From contig NZ_CANLFB010000010.1 in assembly GCF_947489755.1 (NCBI RefSeq), positions 62,001 to 126,000 of the forward strand: a stretch of DNA of 64,000 bases, in the 5' to 3' direction. The notes under the pieces were generated by a model. It worked only from the letters and a program-made list of their open reading frames with translations. It was not told the origin of the DNA and did no database searches. Both the position numbers and the translations under genes were made by a program. Below, piece after piece: positions 45,651 to 54,013 of the stretch (its first letter is position 1; each line of letters opens with the position of its first letter). Source of the stretch: an uncultured Psychromonas sp. (GTDB lineage: Bacteria; Pseudomonadota; Gammaproteobacteria; Enterobacterales; Psychromonadaceae).

Positions 45651-48272
45651 TTATTTAGACACCTCTGACCAATGCTTTTGTATTTCAACATCATCAGGTG
45701 CAAGCTCAAGCGCCTTCTGTATTAATGGTTTTGCTTCAACAACTTTACCATTTTTAAACAATATCCAACCATACGTATCTAAAACAGCTGCATTATTAGG
45801 GGCAACTTTATAAGCTCTTGATGCAAACTCTTCAGCTTTAGGATCGTTATTTAATAAATGTAACCAAGCGGTATTATTTAAGCTTCTTAATTCATTAGGT
45901 ACGATAGCAAGTACCTTTTCATAGGCTAGAATAGCTTCTTGGTTATCACCCTTCGCTTGTAAAGACATTGCATCATTTAAGTTGGCATACACACTTGCAG
46001 GCGCTTTTAATAACCATTTTTCAAGAAATACCTGTGCTTTATCATCATCGCTTTCTTTATAGAGTTTATAAAGCTCAACAGCCACTTCTTCCTGTGCATT
46101 CTTATCCCACTCAACTCTCAATAATTGCTCTGCCTTTTCGGCATCTTTTTGAGCAAATGCAAGTTGTGATTTCAACAACACGACTTGATAACTATCCGGT
46201 AGCATAGACTCTATTTGCTTTAAGACTTTATCTGCTTCTGCATATTGACCAGAAAGTGTTTCAATTGTTGCTAAACGCATTAAAAATAAAGGTTGGGTAG
46301 GCGTTAACTGTAATTGAGCTAATACTAAATCTCGGGCAATAGAGTAATGTTGAGTTCTAATAGCTGCAATGATTCTTTCATTACTTATTTGTTCTTGTAG
46401 TTTTTCAGCTTTATCTGTTAATTCGACGGGTAAATTAGAGGCGGCTTTAATTAATTTATCAGCCTCCATAAATTGTTTATTTTGGTATTGATAATCAGCA
46501 AGTACCAAAGCTAAAATATGAGGGTTATGTTTACTTGATAAGTAAGAAGCGACACTTAAAGGGTCTTTATCTTGTTGTTTAAGGCTTATTATAGCCCCGT
46601 AATAAGCACGTAATTCATCAGGGTATAAATCAATTATTTGAGCGTATGCTTTAAAAGCATCATCCCATTTAAGTTGTAGCTGTTTGCTCTGTGCTAAACC
46701 AAAATAAGCTTGAATATTATCGTCAGACACTTTAATCATCTCATTAAAATGTTGTTCAGCCACTGTGAACTGTTTTCTATACAAGTAATAATTAGCAATC
46801 AATAAACGGGTACCAATCACGTTACCTTCTTCACTTGCTTGTTTCTCTACAAATTCATCTGCTTTATTTAACTCTTTTAATTCAACGAGTTTTTTTAAAT
46901 AAGCCGTTTGAAGTGATAAATCGCTACCATGTTCAGATAAACCTTGCTCTAAGACAGAAAGTATCTGTGCATTGTCTTTCGGTGATTTAGCACTAATGTA
47001 GCTACTTTTTAATATTGCTAATTTAGACGAATCAGGAAATAACGTTTCAATGCGTTTTATTGATACATCAGCTTTATCAAATTGTTCTTCAGAAATAGCA
47101 GCAATAGTATAGAGGGTTAATGTATCTAGGCGGTTTTCGTAATCAATTACATTATCTAAGATCGCGAGTACGTCATTGCTCTGATTCAACTTAAGTTGTG
47201 TCATCGCATAGATTTGAGTTAGTTGAGGTGTATTCGTTTCAGGGTCGATCATCCCAGAGAGATATTTTTCAGCGCCATTAATATCACCTTCAGTATATAA
47301 AATGACACCTAACATGGTTGATGCTTTTTTATTATGGGCATCGATTTTAAGTATTTTATATAACTCTGCTTTTGCTAAATCAGTTTGTTTTCGTTTGTAG
47401 TACTCTTGAGCAGAAGCATAATATTCATTAACGGTTGTTGCTGTCGGAAACTCATCACTTAGGATACGCGAATATAAAAGCGCTTCAGAACTGCGGCCTT
47501 GTGAGGTTAATATTGAAGTGAGTGCTTTTAATATATTAATACGTTCAGGTGTAAAAATATCAGATGAAGGTACCACTGTTAAGGCAAAAGATAAGGTCTT
47601 TTCAGCATTTTCTATGTCGCCTTTTTCCATCAATAAAAAGCCTTTGAGGATTAGCGCTTCAACATTTTTATCGTCCGCTTGTACTGCTTTATCAAGTAAT
47701 GTTAATGCATTTTCTTTTTCATTATTAGCCGCTGCAATTCTTGCTTCACCAATAAGGCCTTCACTTTCAAAGTTAGCAACACTTTGTAACTCTTTAAAAC
47801 TAGCTAATGCACTTATTTGATTATTTTCTAATAAAAACAACTTCGCTTTTAATAATTTAAATTGATTTTCATTTTTCGATAAAAGATCAGAATGCTCTGC
47901 AATTAAGCGATTAGCAGAAATCGCTTTCTTACTACGTTGATATGACTCTAGTAGTAATAAGTAATAATCTGAATCTTTAGTACCTTCAAATTTATTTAAA
48001 ACATCAATCGCTTGGCCCGACTGACCTAATTTATTAAAGGTTTTTGCTAAAAGCATATAACCATCAAGGTGGTCAGGATAAAGTAAAACAGCATTATTAG
48101 CGGAGTTGATCGCGGCTTTAAATTGACTTTGATCTAAATAAGTCTGCGCTTGTTGTGTGTATTGCGATAATTCAGCAACATTACCTGTATCGCTATCCCC
48201 ATTACAAGCCGTTAATAATAAAGAACCAGCTAATACTAATGAGTTGAAGATAATAGTCGTTTGTTTTTTCAT
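45651..48272 (-). CDS. prsT: TPR-repeat lipoprotein PrsT (exosortase A system)
   Basis: An 873-residue lipoprotein: signal peptide with lipobox LLTAC (cysteine at about 23), then tetratricopeptide repeats over almost the whole length (for example YTQQAQTYLDQSQFKAAINS, AYFGLAQSKQLQLKWDDAFK, NNTAWLHLLNNDPKAEEFAS). The size and plan match the PEP-CTERM system TPR lipoprotein PrsT. It is probably anchored in the outer or inner membrane and serves as a scaffold for the export or sorting machine. It ends the leftward regulatory/export run, directly after prsR, and a strong terminator follows. Confidence 0.9.
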   Translation of the reverse strand: MKKQTTIIFNSLVLAGSLLLTACNGDSDTGNVAELSQYTQQAQTYLDQSQFKAAINSANNAVLLYPDHLDGYMLLAKTFNKLGQSGQAIDVLNKFEGTKDSDYYLLLLESYQRSKKAISANRLIAEHSDLLSKNENQFKLLKAKLFLLENNQISALASFKELQSVANFESEGLIGEARIAAANNEKENALTLLDKAVQADDKNVEALILKGFLLMEKGDIENAEKTLSFALTVVPSSDIFTPERINILKALTSILTSQGRSSEALLYSRILSDEFPTATTVNEYYASAQEYYKRKQTDLAKAELYKILKIDAHNKKASTMLGVILYTEGDINGAEKYLSGMIDPETNTPQLTQIYAMTQLKLNQSNDVLAILDNVIDYENRLDTLTLYTIAAISEEQFDKADVSIKRIETLFPDSSKLAILKSSYISAKSPKDNAQILSVLEQGLSEHGSDLSLQTAYLKKLVELKELNKADEFVEKQASEEGNVIGTRLLIANYYLYRKQFTVAEQHFNEMIKVSDDNIQAYFGLAQSKQLQLKWDDAFKAYAQIIDLYPDELRAYYGAIISLKQQDKDPLSVASYLSSKHNPHILALVLADYQYQNKQFMEADKLIKAASNLPVELTDKAEKLQEQISNERIIAAIRTQHYSIARDLVLAQLQLTPTQPLFLMRLATIETLSGQYAEADKVLKQIESMLPDSYQVVLLKSQLAFAQKDAEKAEQLLRVEWDKNAQEEVAVELYKLYKESDDDKAQVFLEKWLLKAPASVYANLNDAMSLQAKGDNQEAILAYEKVLAIVPNELRSLNNTAWLHLLNNDPKAEEFASRAYKVAPNNAAVLDTYGWILFKNGKVVEAKPLIQKALELAPDDVEIQKHWSEVSK

Positions 48273-48308
48273 GTTTTTCCCTTTTACGAAAGGTAGCTGA
48301 AAATAGCT

Positions 48309-49661
48309 TTATAATGATTGCATATCATATTTTTTCATTAGGTCATAAAGCGTTGGCCGAGTAATACCTAAAGATTTAGCAGCTGCACTAATGTTATTAT
48401 CAGATGCGATTAAAGCTTGCTTTAATGCGCTCACCTCAGCATTTCGTCTAATTTCTTTTAAGTTTAATGGGGCAATATCTTCATTTACAAAACCTAAATC
48501 AAGTGCACTTATGTATTTTAAATCACACATAATAGCCGCTCGTTTAATTTTATTTTCCATCTCTCGAACGTTACCAGGCCAAGTATGGGTTTCGATACCA
48601 TTAATCGCATCTTCAGAAAAACCAATGATTTGTAATTTTTGCTTTTTGACATATTTATTCAGCAAATATTTGGCTAGTAATATTTTATCTGATCCACGTT
48701 CTCGCAAAGGAGGAATATCAATTTGTATTTCAGCAATACGATAAAAAAGATCTTCTCTAAATTCGCCAGTTTCAACTAACTTGTCTAAATCTTTATGGGT
48801 TGCACATATAATACGCGTATCGATATTAATTTGATTTCGACCACCTACTCGTTCAATCACGCGCTCTTGTAAGAAACGTAACAATTTAGCTTGTAAGTGC
48901 AACGGCATATCACCAATTTCATCAAGAAATAAGGTGCCTTTATGCGCCATTTCAATTTTACCGACGGTACTTTTGACTGCACCAGTAAAGGCGCCTTTTT
49001 CATATCCAAATAATTCGCTTTCAATTAAGTTTTCAGGAATAGCGGCACAGTTAATGGCGATCATGTTGTTATCTTTACGTAAACTAAGTTGGTGTAAAGA
49101 GTTCGCAATCACTTCTTTGCCAGTGCCACTTTCACCAATAAGTAAACAAGATGCATCTGTTGGTGCGATTTTTTCGACCATTTTACAAATTTTAAGCATC
49201 TTCGTATCGCTGGCAATCAAACCATTCAACATCGACTCTTGTTGATTATTAAGCTGACGATTTTTTTCTTCTAAATGATAAATATGAAAAGCACGTTGAA
49301 CAATTAAATCCAATGTATCTGCATCGACCGGTTTTGCGTAAAAGTCATAAGAGCCTAACTTAACCGCTTTCATTGCATGTTCATTACCTTCGTTACCTGT
49401 CATCACAATTATTTTCATGTGTGGACGCAGGTGTAATGCTTGTTGTAATAGCTCAAAGCCTTCTGTTACCCCATCTTCATCTGGTGGTAATCCTAAGTCT
49501 TGAATCATTACTTTAAGTTCATGTAAGCGTATAGCAGAAATAGCTTCTTTTTGATTTGCAGCAATGACCACATTGTAATCGGCAAAATGCCACTTCAATT
49601 GGGTTTGTAAACCAAGGTCATCTTCAACAATCAGTAATGTATCTGCTTTGTTATTTTTCAA
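48309..49661 (-). CDS. prsR: Sigma-54-dependent response regulator PrsR
   Basis: A 450-residue NtrC-family regulator, partner of PrsK in XrtA loci. The receiver domain (about 1-120) has the acidic pair EDD, the phospho-acceptor Asp55 in QDLGLPPDEDG, MTG and the lysine in AKPVD. The AAA+ domain has Walker A GESGTGKE, the sigma-54 contact loop GAFTGA and Walker B LFLDEIGD. A Fis-type helix-turn-helix (NISAAAKSLGITRPTLYDLMKKY) ends the protein. The start is TTG with AAGGA before it; no ATG lies in the receiver domain. The LGLPPDEDG loop is typical of PEP-CTERM-box regulators. I found no clear sigma-54 promoter in the window. Confidence 0.93.
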   Translation of the reverse strand: MKNNKADTLLIVEDDLGLQTQLKWHFADYNVVIAANQKEAISAIRLHELKVMIQDLGLPPDEDGVTEGFELLQQALHLRPHMKIIVMTGNEGNEHAMKAVKLGSYDFYAKPVDADTLDLIVQRAFHIYHLEEKNRQLNNQQESMLNGLIASDTKMLKICKMVEKIAPTDASCLLIGESGTGKEVIANSLHQLSLRKDNNMIAINCAAIPENLIESELFGYEKGAFTGAVKSTVGKIEMAHKGTLFLDEIGDMPLHLQAKLLRFLQERVIERVGGRNQINIDTRIICATHKDLDKLVETGEFREDLFYRIAEIQIDIPPLRERGSDKILLAKYLLNKYVKKQKLQIIGFSEDAINGIETHTWPGNVREMENKIKRAAIMCDLKYISALDLGFVNEDIAPLNLKEIRRNAEVSALKQALIASDNNISAAAKSLGITRPTLYDLMKKYDMQSL

Positions 49662-49684
49662 TCTTTAATCCTTAATACTAGCAT

Positions 49685-50965
49685 TTAGTACTTAAATTCA
49701 ATTCTAGCTGTATAGCTTAATTCGTCATAACTTGAATCTTCATCATCATCGATTGATTGATCTTCATAGTCTGCTTGTAGTGATAAACTTAATTGAGGAC
49801 GAATTAAATACCGCCCTCCAATCGTTGCATTGATAACCTGTTTATCGAAATCGGAAGTAATAGTCGATTCACTGTAATCTAAAGAGATAAATGAACTGAT
49901 TTTTTTAGTATTTTGAAAATCTAAAGAAGCAGAGGCTCCCCATCGCGGATCCGTCTCATCTGTAGAAACGGATGTTTCCTGTTGATAATATAACGCATTA
50001 GTATTGCTTAAGTGGTTAGTGATAGTAAGTCGATGTTTTAATTCGACTCTATCGATCCATTGTATTTGGTTACCATCGTATGACTCATCTTCATTATCAA
50101 GACTATCCGTGCTTAACCTTAATGAAGAGTCGCTCAGTTCTCGTTGCGCACTCATAGACAAGTAATGTCGATCAAATTGATAAGCATAAGATAATTTAAA
50201 TACCCCGCCTTCTTCATCCCCACTATCTAACATCACGCGGCTATAACCTAATTGTACTAAATAGGTTCCGGCAAGTAATTGTCCATCAATAGAAGCATCA
50301 ATAGTCACTTCTTTATAGTCAAATCCAGTATTTCTAAATTCTACCTGACTAACGTCAGTTGAAAGTTCAAAACGCGCTTTAGGTGTTAGTTTGTTATACC
50401 AAATTACACCGACACCATTTCTATCGGTATCTTCATCGGTATCATCACTGTAACGGGTCAATGTATAATCGTAACTTAATTCAAATCCAGCTCGACGAGA
50501 ATAAGGGATATTCCACACAGGATTAATAGTAAATACATCTCGACTACCACTATTATCAGCGTCATCCACACCAGATTGGTCAAGTAAATATTGACGCCTA
50601 AAATGAGTTAAATTTAATAATACATTAGGGCTGAATATCTCTTGTGTAAGACTTAAACTCCCCGAAATATCACTATCATCGTCGAGTTCATCACTGTAAG
50701 TTGCGTAATACACAGAATAATCTAACGCGGTAAAATTAGTCGCAGTTTGATTAAAATAACCAACACCGATATCTGCACGTTGCTCATATCCAGATTGAGC
50801 ATTGTCAGAAGATTGACTTATATTATTACTTTGAGTGTGTTCAAGGCCCAGTGAAATATAACTTTCACTAACGGAGCCAGGTAAATCATTAGCAATAGCG
50901 GTACTTGGCAATAGAATTACCAAGCTCGTTTCTATAAATTTAAAACAATATTTTTTTAATTTCAT
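49685..50965 (-). CDS. Exosortase-system outer-membrane beta-barrel protein
   Basis: A 426-residue protein with a signal peptide (ETSLVILLPSTAIA) and then many alternating aromatic and polar strands (YISLGLEHTQSN, ALDYSVYYATYSDE, RRYLLDQSGVD), ending in ...YTARIEFKY with a terminal aromatic residue, as outer-membrane barrels do. The position between the kinase-like ATPase and prsR matches the family of exosortase-associated outer-membrane proteins. It may serve as the polymer's outer-membrane channel or secretion aid. The start is taken at ATG 50965; a GTG two codons upstream is possible, and the ribosome binding site is weak for both. Confidence 0.82.
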   Translation of the reverse strand: MKLKKYCFKFIETSLVILLPSTAIANDLPGSVSESYISLGLEHTQSNNISQSSDNAQSGYEQRADIGVGYFNQTATNFTALDYSVYYATYSDELDDDSDISGSLSLTQEIFSPNVLLNLTHFRRQYLLDQSGVDDADNSGSRDVFTINPVWNIPYSRRAGFELSYDYTLTRYSDDTDEDTDRNGVGVIWYNKLTPKARFELSTDVSQVEFRNTGFDYKEVTIDASIDGQLLAGTYLVQLGYSRVMLDSGDEEGGVFKLSYAYQFDRHYLSMSAQRELSDSSLRLSTDSLDNEDESYDGNQIQWIDRVELKHRLTITNHLSNTNALYYQQETSVSTDETDPRWGASASLDFQNTKKISSFISLDYSESTITSDFDKQVINATIGGRYLIRPQLSLSLQADYEDQSIDDDEDSSYDELSYTARIEFKY

Positions 50966-50979
50966 ATACACACTATCAA

Positions 50980-51738
50980 CTATTGGTTATTAAGAATTAA
51001 CCCTGCTAATTTATCTTTGCCTATCGCATCAATTCCGGCTTCCACTTGTGAAGAGTTCGATTGCCCGTAACCAACAACCAGTATCGCAGTATCACAAATT
51101 GAAGCTAATATTTGCGTCTCTGCATATAAACCAATGGGTGGTGTATCAATGATGATAAAACGATCAGGATAACGATTTTTAATTGAATTAATGAAATTTT
51201 GCATTTTATTTGAAGAAAAAAGCTCAGCGGCATGAATGGTATTATTGCCAACAGGAATAACTCTTACTCGAGGAATACCTGATGGATAAATAATATCTGT
51301 AATAGAATCAGTATCTTTTGCTAAGAAATTCGTTAAACCAAGCGTCGGCTCTTCTTTTAAATAAGAAGCAATACGTGGCTTATAAATATTACAGTCAATA
51401 ACTAACGCCGTTTTACCTTGGTCTAAAGCAATACTCGTCGCTAAATTCATACTGACATGGCTGGTACCTGATTCTTGTGAGATCCCAGTGACCATACAAA
51501 TAAAATTATTATGATTCATTTTATTCAGCAAATTAGTGCGCAGTTCACGATAAGCATTAAGGGTTTTGTAATCATCTAAACCAGGGTAAATGATTTTACG
51601 CTCATCGAGTTCTTTAGCCGACAATAAAGGCGCTTCTGTCATCTCCTTTATTTGATTGGTATTAACAGTATCCAACATAGATGAATCATTGCTTTTTAAT
51701 TCGGTATTATTTTTTAAAGCACTATCAGATAAAGGCAT
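50980..51738 (-). CDS. BY-kinase-like ATPase, degenerate
   Basis: A 252-residue protein aligned with the CpsD/CapB tyrosine autokinases of exopolysaccharide loci and with the XrtA-associated form. The P-loop region reads VTGISQESGTSHVSMNLA, so the usual Gly-Lys-Ser/Thr is Gly-Thr-Ser (residues 91-93). Walker A' is VIDCNIYKP, with the second aspartate replaced by Asn. Walker B is intact (IIIDTPP, about 195-201). The C-terminus (LAGLILNNQ) has no tyrosine cluster. Its start is the ATG after GGGAGG. It may be a regulatory partner of the Wzz-like protein rather than a true kinase. The wzz stop lies one base before its ATG. Confidence 0.85.
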   Translation of the reverse strand: MPLSDSALKNNTELKSNDSSMLDTVNTNQIKEMTEAPLLSAKELDERKIIYPGLDDYKTLNAYRELRTNLLNKMNHNNFICMVTGISQESGTSHVSMNLATSIALDQGKTALVIDCNIYKPRIASYLKEEPTLGLTNFLAKDTDSITDIIYPSGIPRVRVIPVGNNTIHAAELFSSNKMQNFINSIKNRYPDRFIIIDTPPIGLYAETQILASICDTAILVVGYGQSNSSQVEAGIDAIGKDKLAGLILNNQ

Positions 51739-51739
51739 A

Positions 51740-53284
51740 TTAAAATCCTCCCAAAGCAATAATATTTTCTAAAGAGGCACCGTATTTATAAGCGAGTGCA
51801 ATAGCAACGTAGCCAAACATACACACAATGCAATAAAGTAATAAGAAAGTATTGTGAACACGATGCGTTCTATTTTCAGCGCTAGAGGCTGCATGAGGAA
51901 TACCTGCTAATAAAGTAACACCTTCAATCTCTTTAATTTCAGATGAAAATCTGATTTTTGAATCAACTAAGATTTTAGCGACAAAAATAGCGATCACAAT
52001 CAATAATGCAACAAGAGGTCCCGCAGCAAAGAAGTGAATAAAACGGGCTCCAATTGGTTTGTTTGGATACGTCGCAGCTTCTTGTAATTTATAATTCACC
52101 CCTTGCCCTTGAATATCCAAAACCATTGAAATTCGAGCTTTCTCTTTTTTAGTTAGCATTTCTTCATATTGAGTTTGGAATACACTGTAATCTCGTGTTA
52201 ATTCAGACAGTTCAGCTTTATTGTTGGCAATACGCTTACGTCGCTCATAAGACTCATCTAATAATCGATTAAACGCTTTAAGACGATTTAATAATGTACG
52301 ATGTTCAATTTCAGCAGCTGAAGACAAACTTCTTAATTCTTCATATAAAGGATTAAAGTCAGCATTAACATTTTTTTGTGTGCTTTTTTTAGTACCAACT
52401 TCAGAGATAACTTTTTCTAGATCATTAATTTGATAGTTAATATCTATGATAGCCGGATAGCTATCTTCATAGTTTATTTGTAAAGCCGCTTTTTGCTTTT
52501 TAAGTTCTCTTAATTGAGTATTATAAATAGCACTTTCATAATCATTACTCGCATATTTATTTTCTCTAGATAGCTGTCTTTTCAAACTAGCTGTACGTGT
52601 GTTGCTTTCTTGTATTTGTATATTTAGCTCTTCAATTGAAGATCGAAGAGTCGCAATTCGATTATTGACTTCAGCTTCAGTGCCATCAAAATTAGTTGAT
52701 TGAAAGCTTTTTAATTTATCTTCTGCTTTTAATAATAAAGCTTTATAAGACGCTGCTTGTTGATCAATAAAGTTAAATGCACTACGGCTTTCTTCACGTT
52801 TAGTATCGGCACTATCTTCTATAAAGACCGCAACCACTTTATTCAGAATTTCAAAGGTTCTTTCAGCGCTATCATCTTTATAAGAAACTTGAATATAATT
52901 ACCAGACTTCCCTACAACGCTTATATTGCCACGAACTTGGCTCATTTTAATATCTTTTGATAAAGGAGTAGGAAAAGCGCCTTCTCCATAAACACTATCA
53001 ATAACCTCAGACAAAATACGCGGTGAATAAATAATATCACGTACCTGATTACTTCTATTTTGCTTTAACTCAGTGACAGATGCCTTAGATCCTAATAAAG
53101 GTTTAATAATATTCTGATTATCAGCAAATATTGTAATCGAACTAGAATAACTAGGCGGACGTAAAATACCGACAAACATAATAGCAAAGCTTATAATCGT
53201 TACCACAAAGGCAACCTTGAACTTTCGCTGACACATTTCACGCCATACTACAGCTACATACTTAAAAATTTCTGTAATATCCAT
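51740..53284 (-). CDS. Polysaccharide chain-length determinant (Wzz/GNVR type)
   Basis: A 514-residue inner-membrane protein with a transmembrane helix near each end (about FKVAFVVTIISFAIMFVGIL and AAGPLVALLIVIAIFVAKILV), plus a third hydrophobic segment near the C-terminus. Between them is a long periplasmic coiled-coil region (about 160-380) with many Glu, Lys and Gln heptads. The juxtamembrane region QGVNYKLQEAATYPNKPIGAR is the Wzz-type proline motif. It sets polymer length with the ATPase encoded next to it. The match to the XrtA-system chain-length family is by context and layout. Confidence 0.9.
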   Translation of the reverse strand: MDITEIFKYVAVVWREMCQRKFKVAFVVTIISFAIMFVGILRPPSYSSSITIFADNQNIIKPLLGSKASVTELKQNRSNQVRDIIYSPRILSEVIDSVYGEGAFPTPLSKDIKMSQVRGNISVVGKSGNYIQVSYKDDSAERTFEILNKVVAVFIEDSADTKREESRSAFNFIDQQAASYKALLLKAEDKLKSFQSTNFDGTEAEVNNRIATLRSSIEELNIQIQESNTRTASLKRQLSRENKYASNDYESAIYNTQLRELKKQKAALQINYEDSYPAIIDINYQINDLEKVISEVGTKKSTQKNVNADFNPLYEELRSLSSAAEIEHRTLLNRLKAFNRLLDESYERRKRIANNKAELSELTRDYSVFQTQYEEMLTKKEKARISMVLDIQGQGVNYKLQEAATYPNKPIGARFIHFFAAGPLVALLIVIAIFVAKILVDSKIRFSSEIKEIEGVTLLAGIPHAASSAENRTHRVHNTFLLLYCIVCMFGYVAIALAYKYGASLENIIALGGF

Positions 53285-53286
53285 TG

Positions 53287-53895
53287 TTAAAATACACTCT
53301 CAGGAATAATTAAAATATCAGATGGGCGAAGCGTATAGTTAGTATCTAAAATACCTTTGTTAAGAATATCATCAACATTTACATGATAAGGTTTGATACC
53401 ATCAGGTGTTTTACGGTACAAAATAGATTCATCTGCATTAGCAAATTCAGTTAACCCACCTGCTTCTAATACTAAATCAAGTACATTCAAATCAGTGTAA
53501 TATGGGATAGATAATTGCCCATTTACTGCACCAGTGATACGCACTCGGCTTGAATAAGAGGCACTATTAGCTCCAAGTACAATAACTGTAACGTTAGGTC
53601 CACGGATGTACTTACTTAATTTATCAGCTAATTCAGATGCCAATGCTTCAGGCGATAAACCTTGAGCTTGTGCATCACCAACAAGCGGCATCGATATTTT
53701 ACCATCAGGGCGAACAGGTACACTGATTGAAAGCTCTTGATTCTTCCAGACACTGATCATTAATTGATCATTGTTACCTATTTTATATTCAGAAAATTTT
53801 ACTTTTTCAGAATAAGGTTCTTCATTTAAAACAACCGTCTTTGCACAGCCACTGATCATTACTGCACAGAGAAGCCCTAAAAGGTAATTATTCAT
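53287..53895 (-). CDS. Polysaccharide export lipoprotein (Wza-like, short type)
   Basis: A 202-residue outer-membrane lipoprotein with lipobox ISGC (cysteine at residue 17). The export domain (YKIGNDQLMISVWKNQELSISVPVRPDGKISMPLVGDAQA) is followed by one SLBB-type domain (VRITGAVNGQLSIPYYTDLNVLDLVLEAGG). It is shorter than Wza (about 380), as usual for the XrtA export protein, and lacks the C-terminal helix barrel; the beta-barrel protein encoded nearby may supply the outer-membrane pore (inference). GAGAG precedes the ATG. It ends 2 bases before the chain-length gene. Confidence 0.9.
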   Translation of the reverse strand: MNNYLLGLLCAVMISGCAKTVVLNEEPYSEKVKFSEYKIGNNDQLMISVWKNQELSISVPVRPDGKISMPLVGDAQAQGLSPEALASELADKLSKYIRGPNVTVIVLGANSASYSSRVRITGAVNGQLSIPYYTDLNVLDLVLEAGGLTEFANADESILYRKTPDGIKPYHVNVDDILNKGILDTNYTLRPSDILIIPESVF

Positions 53896-54013
53896 ATTTT
53901 TCTCTCTTTTAAAATTTAACTAAAATACTGTTTTAGAGTAAATCATTTAACGTACGATGATCCCCCAAACCAACTAAAACAAACATTATCCATGTTGTAG
54001 CATGTTCTAAACC

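Noticed and set aside
48391-48744. 117-codon plus-strand open frame opposite prsR
   Set aside because: Antisense to the AAA+/HTH region of prsR; composition reflects the complement of that gene.
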